Source: Dyadobacter pollutisoli
Lineage (GTDB): Bacteria > Bacteroidota > Bacteroidia > Cytophagales > Spirosomataceae
DNA length: 64,000 nucleotides
Reading direction: 5' to 3'
Assembly: GCF_026625565.1 (NCBI RefSeq)
Contig: NZ_CP112998.1
Span: 6,422,501-6,486,500, forward strand
The notes beneath the pieces are model-generated. The model was not told where the DNA came from, did not search any database, and saw only the letters and a list, made by a program, of their open reading frames with translations. Below are positions 8,203-17,642 of the stretch, piece by piece. The stretch's first letter is position 1; the number at the start of each line of letters is the position of its first letter. The position numbers and the translations under genes are program-made.

Positions 8203-9459
8203 ATGAACAGAACCTTCTTTTTTATATTCTTAACATTCATTCTCATTGCTATTGACTGGTACGTTTGGCAAGGTCTCCGATTAGCTATTCGTAACCTGGC
8301 GCCTCTCACACAACGGTGGATTGGAGGAGCATACTGGGGAGTAACGCTCGCAACGCTTATCGCATATGTTGGAATGCAGCTTTTGCCGCCCGATTATTTC
8401 AAAAGCACCACCCGTACTTTCATCGTGGCATTTATCGCTATTCCTTATTTATCGAAATTGTTTGCAGTGCTAATATTGCTGGTGGATGACGTTCGGAGGC
8501 TTTTTCAATGGATTACCAGTTTTGTTTTCCCTTCTGCGGCACCCATTTCACCTGAAACAGGCGAGCCGACAATTCCGAGATCGCAGTTTCTGGCTACTAC
8601 GGCTGTGGTGGCAGGAGCCGGTCTGATGGGCACTTTTGCATTTGGGATATTATCGGGAGCACACGATTACCGTATCAGACGCGTGAAAGTGCCGCTAAAA
8701 AACCTTCCCAGGGCTTTCCACGGGATGAAAATCGCCCAGTTGTCGGACATTCACTCGGGTAGCTTTTTTAACAAAACTGCCGTGAAAGGTGGCGTGGAAA
8801 TGTTGCTGAAGGAGAAACCGGATATTGCATTTTTTACAGGGGACCTGGTCAATGACCGGGCGGTTGAGGTAAGGGATTACATGAACATCTTTGATAAAGT
8901 TAAGGCACCGCTCGGAGTACATTCTATTTTAGGAAATCATGACTATGGCGATTATTTTCAATGGGCGGACGTCAATGCGAAAACCAGGAATCTGGCTGAT
9001 CTGAAAAAGGCGCACGAAGGACTGGGCTGGAACCTCATGCTGGATGAGCACAAGGCCATTAAAGTGGATGGCGAGGAAATCGGGCTGATCGGTATTCAGA
9101 ACTGGGGCGCAGGTAATTTTGCCAAATACGGGAACCTGGAAAAAGCTTATCAACATACTGATGACTATCCGGTTAAAATATTGCTTTCACATGACCCTAG
9201 TCACTGGGAAGCGCAGGTTTTGCCGAAATACAAAGACATTGACCTCGCGCTGGCCGGCCATACGCACGGAATGCAGTTTGGTGTGGAAATCGGTAAATTG
9301 AGATGGAGCCCGGTACAATACCGTTACAAACAATGGGCAGGGTTATACGAGCAAAACGACCAGTATTTATATGTCAACAGGGGATTCGGCTATCTGGGCT
9401 ACCCAGGACGTGTAGGTATCTTGCCGGAAATAACGATCCTGGAACTAGTGAAAGCATAA
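8203..9459 (+). CDS. Membrane-anchored metallophosphoesterase (YkuE-like)
   Basis: The N-terminal 110 residues contain about four transmembrane helices, then a linker and a helix (about 125-150) leading into a calcineurin-like phosphoesterase domain. Metal-binding motifs are complete: QLSDIHSG, FTGDLVND, LGNHDYGDY, LLSHDPSHW and LAGHTHGMQFG. It therefore probably hydrolyses phosphate esters in or at the periplasm; the substrate is unknown (related proteins act on lipid or UDP-linked substrates). I chose ATG 8203 over an in-frame TTG 12 bp earlier because it gives a classical MNRTFFF membrane start. It is followed by a small exported basic protein. Confidence 0.92.
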   Translation: MNRTFFFIFLTFILIAIDWYVWQGLRLAIRNLAPLTQRWIGGAYWGVTLATLIAYVGMQLLPPDYFKSTTRTFIVAFIAIPYLSKLFAVLILLVDDVRRLFQWITSFVFPSAAPISPETGEPTIPRSQFLATTAVVAGAGLMGTFAFGILSGAHDYRIRRVKVPLKNLPRAFHGMKIAQLSDIHSGSFFNKTAVKGGVEMLLKEKPDIAFFTGDLVNDRAVEVRDYMNIFDKVKAPLGVHSILGNHDYGDYFQWADVNAKTRNLADLKKAHEGLGWNLMLDEHKAIKVDGEEIGLIGIQNWGAGNFAKYGNLEKAYQHTDDYPVKILLSHDPSHWEAQVLPKYKDIDLALAGHTHGMQFGVEIGKLRWSPVQYRYKQWAGLYEQNDQYLYVNRGFGYLGYPGRVGILPEITILELVKA

Positions 9460-9513
9460 AATTTTAAGGAAGTTAATGCGTTCAATGTTAAGTAGGCAAC
9501 CTGAAACCGTAAG

Positions 9514-9720
9514 ATGATGAAAAAAATTACTCCCTGGCTTCTTGTATTCGCACTGGTTTGCGGAATATCGGGCGTAGAAACCCTGAGCGCGAAGCCAGCA
9601 GCTTCTAAAATGGAGTTGTTTGGTAAGAAAAAGAAATATAAAGGTTACAAAAAGCCTAAATCAAAAAAATTCCTTGGGATCTTCAAGCGAAAAACGGATT
9701 GTGGCTGCCCAAACCACTAG
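9514..9720 (+). CDS. Small exported lysine-rich protein, function unknown
   Basis: A 68-residue protein with a clear signal peptide (MMKKITPWLLVFALVCGISG..., cleavage likely after SAKPA or LSA). The mature part is extremely basic (KKKKYKGYKKPKSKKFLG) and ends in Cys-Gly-Cys-Pro. The two cysteines could form a disulfide or bind metal; this is inference. Lies 54 bp after the metallophosphoesterase on the same strand. No family recognised, though similar lysine-rich secreted peptides are common in Cytophagales. Confidence 0.7.
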   Translation: MMKKITPWLLVFALVCGISGVETLSAKPAASKMELFGKKKKYKGYKKPKSKKFLGIFKRKTDCGCPNH

Positions 9721-9800
9721 GAACTTCCTGCGTCAACATATTGTACATATTCAAGAGTAAGCATTGCCATCATTCTCTAAAAGATTTGGTTGGATTTGCT

Positions 9801-9808
9801 TACTTTTG
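9801..9808 (+). promoter_or_regulatory. Bacteroidota -7 box for gcvP
   Basis: TACTTTTG matches TAnnTTTG and lies 43 bp before the gcvP ATG. The nearest upstream TTG (9786-9788) is closer than the usual spacing, so the -33 element is unclear. Confidence 0.5.
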
Positions 9809-9851
9809 TATTTTAAAACCACCTATTAACGGCACTCTCAGCCCAAGTTGA

Positions 9852-12746
9852 ATGAAAGTTAATCTTCGAAACCAGGATAAATTTGAAAACCGTCACCACG
9901 GTAAGGATGCACAGGAATTGCAGGAAATGTTGGAGACCATAGGAGCGGCATCACTTGACGAACTAATAGATCAGACGCTTCCATCAGCGATCCGTCTGCC
10001 GAAACCACTGAATTTACCAAGACCGAGATCAGAGCAGGAATTTTTGCAGGGCATTAAAAAGATAGCCAGCAAAAATGCAGTTCTTAAATCTTATATAGGA
10101 ACAGGCTACTACGATACCATTACACCGAATGTAATTCTCAGGAATATTCTCGAAAATCCGGCGTGGTATACGGCTTATACGCCTTACCAGGCGGAAATAG
10201 CACAGGGAAGACTTGAAATGTTACTCAATTTCCAGACGGTCGTTACTGATTTGACCGGAATGGAAATCGCGAATGCTTCTTTATTGGATGAAGCAACTGC
10301 GGCGGCTGAGGCGATGACAATGCTTTACAGCCTTCGTCCGGCAGCGAGAAAAAAAGCAAATACATTCTTTGTCTCAGAACTCTGCCACCCACAAACGATA
10401 GACCTGATCTACACGCGGGCTAAGCCTGTCGGTATTGATGTAGTGGTTGGCAATCACGCTACTGTGGATCTTGCAGATGAAAGTCTGTATGGTGTTTTGG
10501 TTCAATACCCTGCTACGGACGGAGAAGTAATAGATTATACCGATTTCATCGCAGCCGCACACGAATTGAATCTTTCTGTAGCAGTTGCCACGGATCTGCT
10601 CGCGCTTGCATTGCTGAAATCACCAGGAGAAATGGGTGCTGATGTGGTAGTGGGATCTTCTCAGCGTTTTGGAGTGCCAATGGGTTACGGCGGACCGCAT
10701 GCAGCCTTTTTTGCAACAAAAGATGCTTTCAAACGTCATATTCCAGGCCGTATCATCGGGGTATCTGTTGACGCCGAGGGGAACAGAGCTTTAAGAATGG
10801 CTTTACAGACCCGTGAGCAGCACATTCGTCGCGAAAAAGCAACTTCTAATATTTGTACTGCGCAGGTATTGCTTGCTGTGATCGCAGGTGCATATGCTGT
10901 TTACCACGGACCTGAGGGAATTAAGACCATTGCTTCACGTGTCCACGGACTTACAAGACTTTTTGTTGATACAATCAGGAAGTTCAACTATGAAGTGATC
11001 ACTGAAAATTATTTTGATACTGTTACCATCCAGACTAATCTGACCAGGAAACTGAGAGAGACGTCGGTGAAATGGGGTATCAATTTGAAATATAATAAAG
11101 AAGAAAGCGTAACGGTTTCATTCGATGAAGCGAAGACATTTGAAGACGTAATCGCGATTTTGAATGTATTTGCCGAGGTTTCCGGGTTTCAGGGAGAAAT
11201 GGTGATCGATGAGGAACTGGAATTCGCATTCCCCGAAAATCTGGCGCGCCAGTCTGACTACCTGACACATCCTGTGTTTAATACGCATCATACAGAACAT
11301 GAAATGCTGCGTTACATGAAATCTTTGGAGAATAAGGACCTTTCACTGGTTCATTCCATGATTTCGTTGGGTAGCTGTACGATGAAATTGAATGCTACGG
11401 CAGAAATGATCCCGCTTACCTGGCCGGAATTTGGAGCGATCCATCCATTTGCGCCGACCAATCAGGTTGGCGGTTATGCACAGCTCGTTAGCGAATTGAA
11501 TATTTGGCTTTGTGAGATCACTGGTTTTGCTGCAATGTCATTCCAGCCCAACTCTGGTGCGCAGGGTGAATATGCAGGTTTAATGGCGATCCGTGCATAC
11601 CACGAAAGCCGCGGCGATCACCACAGAAATGTCGCGCTGATTCCTCAGTCTGCACATGGAACAAACCCTGCTTCCGCCGTAATGGCCGGAATGAAGGTTG
11701 TTGTTACGAAAACGGATGAAAGGGGCAACATCGATGTAGCGGATTTGAAAGCCAAGGCAGAGCAATATAGCAACGATCTGTCTTGCCTGATGGTGACGTA
11801 TCCATCGACACACGGGGTATACGAAGAAAGCATCATTGATATCTGTGAAATGATCCATTCTCACGGCGGCCAGGTGTATATGGATGGCGCCAATATGAAT
11901 GCGCAGGTAGGGTTAACAAGCCCTGCTACAATTGGAGCAGACGTTTGCCATTTGAATTTGCATAAAACATTCTGTATCCCTCACGGAGGTGGCGGACCTG
12001 GTGTAGGACCTATCGGTGTGGCAGAACATTTGATGCCATTCTTGCCAGGACACGTTAATTTCAATGCGCAGCCTGAACATTTGCCTGCCGGTGTAGCTGG
12101 TGCGGTGTCAGCAGCTCCTTACGGCAGCGCGAGTATCCTCACGATCTCTTACGCATACATTGCAATGATGGGCGGCGAGGGGCTTACCAATGCTACGAAA
12201 TACGCTATTTTGAATGCTAACTATATCAAGGAGCGTTTAAGCGGACATTATGACGTTCTTTACACGGGTACAAACGGGCGTTGTGCGCACGAAATGATCC
12301 TGGACTGCCGCTCGTTCAAAGCTGCGGGTGTGGAAGCAGAGGATCTTGCAAAAAGATTGATGGACTATGGTTTCCATGCACCTACATTGTCATTCCCGGT
12401 TGCAGGAACATTAATGATCGAACCTACGGAATCGGAATCAAAAGCTGAACTGGACAGGTTCTGCGATACGATGATCGCGATCCGTAACGAGATTCGCGAA
12501 GTAGAAGAAGGTACCGCTGATCGTACAGACAATGTTCTTAAAAACGCACCTCATACTTCACGGATATTATTGAGTGACGAATGGAGCCGGTCGTATAGCC
12601 GTGAGAAAGCTGCATTCCCGCTGCCTCATTTGCGTTTCAACAAGTTCTGGCCAAGCGTAAGCCGTGTTGATAGTGCTTACGGAGACCGTAACCTGATTTG
12701 CTCTTGCATTCCTGTGGAAGCATACACAGAAGTAGAAGCGAGTTAA
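9852..12746 (+). CDS. gcvP: Glycine dehydrogenase (decarboxylating), P-protein of the glycine cleavage system
   Basis: PLP enzyme that decarboxylates glycine and passes the aminomethyl group to lipoylated GcvH. The 964-residue single chain contains both P1 and P2 halves. Motifs: SYIGTGYYDTITPNVILRNI near residue 75, GSCTMKLNAT (about 507-516), SAHGTNPASA (about 600-609), and the PLP-lysine region HLNLHKTFCIPHGGGGPG (Lys near 706). It is a stand-alone gene: gcvT and gcvH are not in this window, so the system is dispersed. A strong terminator shared with the nuo operon follows. Confidence 0.97.
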   Translation: MKVNLRNQDKFENRHHGKDAQELQEMLETIGAASLDELIDQTLPSAIRLPKPLNLPRPRSEQEFLQGIKKIASKNAVLKSYIGTGYYDTITPNVILRNILENPAWYTAYTPYQAEIAQGRLEMLLNFQTVVTDLTGMEIANASLLDEATAAAEAMTMLYSLRPAARKKANTFFVSELCHPQTIDLIYTRAKPVGIDVVVGNHATVDLADESLYGVLVQYPATDGEVIDYTDFIAAAHELNLSVAVATDLLALALLKSPGEMGADVVVGSSQRFGVPMGYGGPHAAFFATKDAFKRHIPGRIIGVSVDAEGNRALRMALQTREQHIRREKATSNICTAQVLLAVIAGAYAVYHGPEGIKTIASRVHGLTRLFVDTIRKFNYEVITENYFDTVTIQTNLTRKLRETSVKWGINLKYNKEESVTVSFDEAKTFEDVIAILNVFAEVSGFQGEMVIDEELEFAFPENLARQSDYLTHPVFNTHHTEHEMLRYMKSLENKDLSLVHSMISLGSCTMKLNATAEMIPLTWPEFGAIHPFAPTNQVGGYAQLVSELNIWLCEITGFAAMSFQPNSGAQGEYAGLMAIRAYHESRGDHHRNVALIPQSAHGTNPASAVMAGMKVVVTKTDERGNIDVADLKAKAEQYSNDLSCLMVTYPSTHGVYEESIIDICEMIHSHGGQVYMDGANMNAQVGLTSPATIGADVCHLNLHKTFCIPHGGGGPGVGPIGVAEHLMPFLPGHVNFNAQPEHLPAGVAGAVSAAPYGSASILTISYAYIAMMGGEGLTNATKYAILNANYIKERLSGHYDVLYTGTNGRCAHEMILDCRSFKAAGVEAEDLAKRLMDYGFHAPTLSFPVAGTLMIEPTESESKAELDRFCDTMIAIRNEIREVEEGTADRTDNVLKNAPHTSRILLSDEWSRSYSREKAAFPLPHLRFNKFWPSVSRVDSAYGDRNLICSCIPVEAYTEVEAS

Positions 12747-12761
12747 GATAGACCAAATGTC

Positions 12762-12806
12762 ATAAGAAAGGGGAGAAGCTCGCGTTGAGTTTCTCCCCTT
12801 TCTTAT
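12762..12806 (+). terminator. Bidirectional terminator between gcvP and nuoJ
   Basis: A 16-bp perfect stem (12762-12777 with 12791-12806) around a 13-nt loop that can extend the stem further. It follows gcvP by 15 bp and, on the other strand, nuoJ by 33 bp, so it ends both convergent transcripts. This also shows that the nuo operon stops at nuoJ. Confidence 0.85.
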
Positions 12807-12839
12807 TGTAAAATATCTTAGAGACTGATTTTGTCCACC

Positions 12840-13358
12840 TTAGAAATGTCTTTCTCCGATCTCTCTTTTTCCCAACATTACCGCACCGACCATTGCTACC
12901 AAGAGCAAAATAGAAGCCAGCTCGAAGGGCAACAGGTAGTCACGAAAAAGCAAATGTCCCAGATTTTCAATCATCCCAACTTGTGAATCAAACTGGTCGG
13001 GATTGTAAGATGGAATAACGCTTTTGCGATAAGCCCCGAAAAGGATGACGAATACGGTACCACCAACAATGGTGGCTGCGACTTTGGTCAAATTAGTTTT
13101 CGATTCCTCGTGATCCTGCTTCATATTGAGGAACATGATCACAAACAGAAAGAGTACCATGATCGCCCCGGCATAAACAATGATGTTTACAGCCGCCAGA
13201 AACTGCGCGTTCAGCAAGATATAATGTCCTGACAATGTGAAGAATGTAAGGATCAGATACAGAACGCTGTGAATCGGGTTACGCGAAACCACTACCATTA
13301 CTGCGCTGAGAATGGTCAGAAATGAAAGGAAGTAAAAAAATGATACTGTTGAATTCAT
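12840..13358 (-). CDS. nuoJ: NADH-quinone oxidoreductase subunit J
   Basis: Membrane subunit of complex I contributing to the proton-translocating arm next to NuoA/NuoK. 172 residues with five hydrophobic helices; the characteristic helix 3 segment (AVNIIVYAGAIMVLFLFVIMFLNM) is present. The start is ATG 13358 (MNSTVSFFYF); the frame is open 58 codons further upstream but that part is hydrophilic and overlaps nuoI. Last gene of the nuoA-J operon; nuoK, which normally follows, is absent. Confidence 0.95.
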   Translation of the reverse strand: MNSTVSFFYFLSFLTILSAVMVVVSRNPIHSVLYLILTFFTLSGHYILLNAQFLAAVNIIVYAGAIMVLFLFVIMFLNMKQDHEESKTNLTKVAATIVGGTVFVILFGAYRKSVIPSYNPDQFDSQVGMIENLGHLLFRDYLLPFELASILLLVAMVGAVMLGKREIGERHF

Positions 13359-13393
13359 AATATAATAGCTGCTGACAGTCTGGTTTAATCCGT

Positions 13394-13987
13394 TCAGGGA
13401 ATAGCTCTTGGAACGACATTGGTAACTTCTCCACCAGCCCTTTTCAAGTCCAGTGCACGCGCCTCTTCTTTGGTCCAGGCTTCGCGGGTATAGCGGTTGT
13501 TCATATCCTCCACCAAAAGATCTTTTCCCCAAATTACCTGATCACGTTCTGTAAAAACGGGGATAAACTCGTCGTGACGCAGGTAAACAGCTTGTTTTGG
13601 GCAAGCTTCCTCACATAAGCCGCAGAAAATACACCTCAGCATGTTCACTTCGTAAACAGCCGCGTATTTCTCTTCGCGATACAATGTTTCTTCCCCTTTC
13701 TCACGTTCAGCTGCTACCATTGAAATAGCTTCTGCCGGACATGCTACCGCGCATAGACCGCAGGCTGTACAACGCTCACGGCCGTCTTCGTCTCTCTTTA
13801 AAATATGTCGTCCCCTGAATACCGGTCCAAGATATCTTTTAACTTCCGGGTATTCAATGGTTACTTTCTTAGCGAAAAAGTGCTTGATCGTAATCGCCAA
13901 ACCTGTTGCAATAGCCGGCAGGTAGGCGCGTTCCATCAGCGTCATTTCTTTATTGCTTACTTGCTTGGAGCGATTTGTCAATTGCAT
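13394..13987 (-). CDS. nuoI: NADH-quinone oxidoreductase subunit I
   Basis: Peripheral-arm subunit carrying clusters N6a and N6b. Two [4Fe-4S] motifs are seen: CTACGLCAVACP (about 72-83) and CIFCGLCEEACP (about 118-129). It has an amphipathic N-terminal helix (about 16-38) that would contact the membrane arm. Length 197 is slightly long for NuoI, with an extra C-terminal tail of about 40 residues. Located between nuoH and nuoJ with short gaps, as in other nuo operons. Confidence 0.96.
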   Translation of the reverse strand: MQLTNRSKQVSNKEMTLMERAYLPAIATGLAITIKHFFAKKVTIEYPEVKRYLGPVFRGRHILKRDEDGRERCTACGLCAVACPAEAISMVAAEREKGEETLYREEKYAAVYEVNMLRCIFCGLCEEACPKQAVYLRHDEFIPVFTERDQVIWGKDLLVEDMNNRYTREAWTKEEARALDLKRAGGEVTNVVPRAIP

Positions 13988-14005
13988 GGCAATACGATTT
14001 TGGAA

Positions 14006-15085
14006 TTAATTCAACCACGCAGTAATGACAGGCTTCAAGAAAAGCACGGCCGCACCAGTGATAATAATATTAAAAATAGCAAGAGGGATCAGTTTTTTCC
14101 AACCCAGGTTCATCAATTGGTCGTAACGGAAACGAGGGATAGTCCAGCGAACCCACATATAAAAGAATATAAAGAACAGGGCTTTACCAAAAAATACTGC
14201 CGTTCCAATCAATGTTGCAATGTTATGGCCAGTTTCAGTTCCCAAAGCGCTGGTCAGCTGGCTATAAACCCAATCCATTCCGGGATAATTATATCCACCG
14301 AAATACAGAACAGAAATGATCGCGGAAGAAACGAACATGTTGATATATTCAGCAAACAGGTAAAAACCCAGCTTCATACTACCATATTCGGTATGGTAAC
14401 CTCCTACCAATTCAGTTTCACATTCGGGAAGATCGAAAGGAACGCGGTTACATTCAGCAAATGAGCAGGTAATGAAAATGATAAAGCCAAGTGGCTGATA
14501 AAAGATATTCCAGTTACCGCCATGCTGCTGCGACACGATCTCACCCAATGAAAGTGAGCTGCTCATCATCAAAATCGCAATAAGTGACAAACCCATAGCA
14601 ACCTCATAACTGATGTTTTGAGAAGCTGCACGGATCGCACCAAGCAACGAAAATTTGTTATTGGAAGCCCAGCCTCCAACCATGATTCCGTAAACTCCCA
14701 GTGCGACTACCCCAAAAACATACAAGATACCAATGTTGGATTCGACGCCTTGCAGCGCAATTTCATGCCCATTGATACGAAATGTACTTCCAAACGGAAT
14801 TACTGCGCTAGCCAGCAAGGCGGTAAGCATTGCCAAACTTGGACCTGCAATAAAAAGCCATTTGTTTGCCAGCGCGGGGATAAAGTCTTCTTTGAAAAAC
14901 ATTTTACCAGCATCAGCAAGCGGTTGCAAAAGTCCGCCCCAGCCAGCCCGGTTAGGCCCCATCCGGTCCTGAATAAAACCGGCCACTTTACGCTCTGCCC
15001 AGGTCGAGTACATGGCGATGACCAATGTCAGGGCAAAAACAGCGAATATGACTGCAGTTTTAGTGAGAAACTCCGTTAAATCCAT
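14006..15085 (-). CDS. nuoH: NADH-quinone oxidoreductase subunit H
   Basis: Membrane subunit at the quinone-binding junction. About eight to nine transmembrane helices in 359 residues. Family signatures: WAERKVAGFIQDRMGPNRAG (about 29-48), the LQPLADAGKMFFKEDF loop, and the acidic loop CSFAECNRVPFDLPECETEL with a following HTEYGSM. The VRWTIPRFRYDQLM segment near the end is also conserved. Start ATG 15085 gives the normal short N-terminus. Confidence 0.97.
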   Translation of the reverse strand: MDLTEFLTKTAVIFAVFALTLVIAMYSTWAERKVAGFIQDRMGPNRAGWGGLLQPLADAGKMFFKEDFIPALANKWLFIAGPSLAMLTALLASAVIPFGSTFRINGHEIALQGVESNIGILYVFGVVALGVYGIMVGGWASNNKFSLLGAIRAASQNISYEVAMGLSLIAILMMSSSLSLGEIVSQQHGGNWNIFYQPLGFIIFITCSFAECNRVPFDLPECETELVGGYHTEYGSMKLGFYLFAEYINMFVSSAIISVLYFGGYNYPGMDWVYSQLTSALGTETGHNIATLIGTAVFFGKALFFIFFYMWVRWTIPRFRYDQLMNLGWKKLIPLAIFNIIITGAAVLFLKPVITAWLN

Positions 15086-15124
15086 TTTGTAAGCAAGGTT
15101 AAATTAGTCTCTATCAACTAATTA

Positions 15125-16240
15125 TTAATTATTTTTTGCCAGTAACGAACGATGGTTCGCCTTGTCATTATTTTCTATACTCTGATGACGGATTGTTTCT
15201 TCGTCCGTAGTATAAGGACGTGAATCGTCGATAGGCTTGAACTGCGTAGAAGCCAGCTTCAATGCAAAATCAGGCTTTTTAACCAGATCAGCACGGTATT
15301 TGTTAGCCGAAATCACAGAGCTGCGTTTAACCTTCGAAGGTCCTTCCAATACCCAGTCACTTGTTTTCTTTTTATCAAAACGGCAGGTGTTGCAGATAAA
15401 GTCATTCACCTCGCCCCAGGTATTTTTCCGGGCAGTAACGCGGATCACTTCATCTCCACGATACCAAAGTGTAACTTTGCCGGAGCATTTATCGCAATCG
15501 CGGTGAGCATCTTCCGGCTTGGTAAACCACACCCGGTTTTTGAAACGGAATGTTTTATCTGTGAGTGCACCTACGGGACAAACATCAATTACATTACCTG
15601 AGAAGTCATTATCGATCGCTTTTTCAATGTAGGTACTGATCTCAGAAGCATCCCCTCGGTTCATGACACCATGCACGCGCTTATTAGTAATCTGATCGGC
15701 AGTGTACACGCAGCGGTAGCACAAAATGCAGCGCGTCATGTGTAGCTGTACGTGCGGACCGATATCAATTTTATCAAAAGTCCTTCTTTCTTCCTCGTAG
15801 CGCGTTTTTGCAGAACCGTGCTCAAATGCGAAATCCTGCAAATGACATTCACCAGCCTGATCGCAGATAGGGCAGTCGAGCGGGTGGTTGATCAATAAAA
15901 ACTCAACAATGCTTTTACGGGTATCCAGTACATTCTGATTGGTCGTATTTTCAACAACCATTCCTTCCTGAACCTGTGTAATACAGGACGGAACGAGTTT
16001 CGGCATTGGTCGCGGATCTTTTGCAGAACCTTGCGCCACACGCACGAGACAAGCCCTGCATTTTCCTCCCGAAGCCGAGAGAGGTTTATAGAAACACATT
16101 GCTGGCGGCACGAGAGCGGCCTGGCTTTCATCAGCTTCTGCAATTTTACGTGCAGCCTGCATAATGGTTGTACCAGGTTCCACCTCGACTTCAATTCCGT
16201 CGAATGTGATTTTTATCAATTGAGGTTTAATTTCTTCCAT
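15125..16240 (-). CDS. nuoG: NADH-quinone oxidoreductase subunit G, short form
   Basis: Iron-sulfur subunit of the NADH arm. Residues 8-100 form the [2Fe-2S] domain (Cys in PPAMCFY, GGKCRACLV and LVPSC), followed by the His/Cys motif NHPLDCPICDQAGECH (about 118-133), the paired [4Fe-4S] motif CILCYRC...VCPVGAL, and a fourth Cys set (RDCDKCSG ... ICNTCRF, about 248-286) that starts the [4Fe-4S] Mo/W-type domain. The chain ends at 371 residues, so the large molybdopterin-type domain of the usual 700-900-residue NuoG is missing. The reading frame is intact, so this is a natural short form rather than a visible frameshift. Confidence 0.93.
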   Translation of the reverse strand: MEEIKPQLIKITFDGIEVEVEPGTTIMQAARKIAEADESQAALVPPAMCFYKPLSASGGKCRACLVRVAQGSAKDPRPMPKLVPSCITQVQEGMVVENTTNQNVLDTRKSIVEFLLINHPLDCPICDQAGECHLQDFAFEHGSAKTRYEEERRTFDKIDIGPHVQLHMTRCILCYRCVYTADQITNKRVHGVMNRGDASEISTYIEKAIDNDFSGNVIDVCPVGALTDKTFRFKNRVWFTKPEDAHRDCDKCSGKVTLWYRGDEVIRVTARKNTWGEVNDFICNTCRFDKKKTSDWVLEGPSKVKRSSVISANKYRADLVKKPDFALKLASTQFKPIDDSRPYTTDEETIRHQSIENNDKANHRSLLAKNN

Positions 16241-16274
16241 GCCAAATCATGTACATTATTCTTCGTTGATTTGC

Positions 16275-17615
16275 TTATACCAGCGCCATTTCGCCCTGAT
16301 ATACCGCTCCCGGTTGCGACGCTTCCTGAGGGTTTGTGATATGCCACATAAATTCATCCCGGAAATGGCGAATAGCGCTGGCAACCGGCCAGGCCGCAGC
16401 ATCTCCCAAAGGACAAATAGTATTACCTTCTATTTTTTTGGAAATATCAACCAAAAGATCAATATCGTGCATGCTACCGTGACCATGTTCGATCCGGTGC
16501 AAAACTTTCTCCATCCATCCCGTTCCTTCGCGGCAAGGACTGCATTGTCCGCAGGATTCGTGGTGATAAAAACGTGAGAAATTCCAGGTGTTTCTGACAA
16601 TGCATGCTGTTTCATCAAAAACGATAAATCCGCCTGAACCAAGCATGGTACCCGTAGCAAATCCGCCGTCCGACAATGATTCGTAAGACATCAGGCGATC
16701 TTCGCCGGCTGCCGTTTTCATAATCAGGTTCGCCGGCAAGATGGGGACAGAAGAACCTCCTGCTACCAATGCTTTCAAATGATGACCTTTTCTGATGCCA
16801 CCGCAGTATTCGTCAGAATTAAGAAATTCTTCAACGCTTACTCCCAATTCAATTTCATAAACACCTGGCTTCTGAATGTGGCCTGATGCTGAAATGAGCT
16901 TGGTGCCTGTGCTGCGACCTATTCCAATGGCTGCATAAGCATCTCCTCCATTGTTGATAATCCAGGACATGTTAGCTATTGACTCCACGTTATTGACAAC
17001 GGTAGGACTTTGGTAAAGTCCCTTTACAGCTGGAAATGGTGGTTTATTTCTCGGGTTACCTCTTTTTCCTTCGAGAGATTCCAGTAATGCAGTTTCTTCC
17101 CCGCATATGTAGGCGCCTCCACCAGGTTGTACAACCAGTTCCAGATCGTAACCTGAGCCCAATATATTTTTACCAAGAAAACCCTTCGCTTTCGCTTCTT
17201 CAATGGCTTTTTCCAATATACGGATCACGTACATCAGCTCACCGCGCACATATATAAAGGATTTGTTGGCACCTAATGCAAAACTTGAAATGATCATTCC
17301 CTCGATAAGCAAGTGAGGAATTGACTTCATCAGGTGATGATCTTTGAATGTACCGGGCTCCGATTCATCCGCATTGCAGACCAGATAACGGGGAACACCT
17401 TCCGGCTTGGCCAGAAAGCCCCATTTCATTCCCATCGGGAAGCCAGCACCACCACGTCCGCGCACACCTGATTTTTTTGCTTCTTCCACAACTGCTTCCG
17501 GAGTCATGGTTTTTATAGCTTTTTCAACGGCAGTATAGCCTCCTTGCTTACGATAAACGTCGAAGGTTTCAATACCAGGGACATTAATATGCTCCGTTAA
17601 TATTTTTCTAGCCAT
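16275..17615 (-). CDS. nuoF: NADH-quinone oxidoreductase subunit F
   Basis: NADH- and FMN-binding subunit with cluster N3. The FMN/NAD site shows as GVRGRGGAGFPMGMKWGF (about 50-67) and VVQPGGGAYICGEETALLESLEG (in two halves). The N3 ligands are in ESCGQCSPCREG (about 353-364) and the downstream NTICPLGD Cys. Length 446 is typical. It lies between nuoE (27 bp upstream) and nuoG (34 bp downstream). Confidence 0.97.
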   Translation of the reverse strand: MARKILTEHINVPGIETFDVYRKQGGYTAVEKAIKTMTPEAVVEEAKKSGVRGRGGAGFPMGMKWGFLAKPEGVPRYLVCNADESEPGTFKDHHLMKSIPHLLIEGMIISSFALGANKSFIYVRGELMYVIRILEKAIEEAKAKGFLGKNILGSGYDLELVVQPGGGAYICGEETALLESLEGKRGNPRNKPPFPAVKGLYQSPTVVNNVESIANMSWIINNGGDAYAAIGIGRSTGTKLISASGHIQKPGVYEIELGVSVEEFLNSDEYCGGIRKGHHLKALVAGGSSVPILPANLIMKTAAGEDRLMSYESLSDGGFATGTMLGSGGFIVFDETACIVRNTWNFSRFYHHESCGQCSPCREGTGWMEKVLHRIEHGHGSMHDIDLLVDISKKIEGNTICPLGDAAAWPVASAIRHFRDEFMWHITNPQEASQPGAVYQGEMALV

Positions 17616-17642
17616 TTGAGGATAATATTTTCAGCCAGTGGC

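Noticed and set aside
8079..8309. A 76-codon minus-strand frame between the small acidic protein gene and the metallophosphoesterase gene
   Set aside because: It overlaps the start of the well-supported metallophosphoesterase gene, has no recognisable features and no convincing start site.
13359..13532. N-terminal extension of the nuoJ frame
   Set aside because: The 58 extra residues overlap nuoI, are hydrophilic and have no NuoJ similarity; ATG 13358 gives the standard protein.
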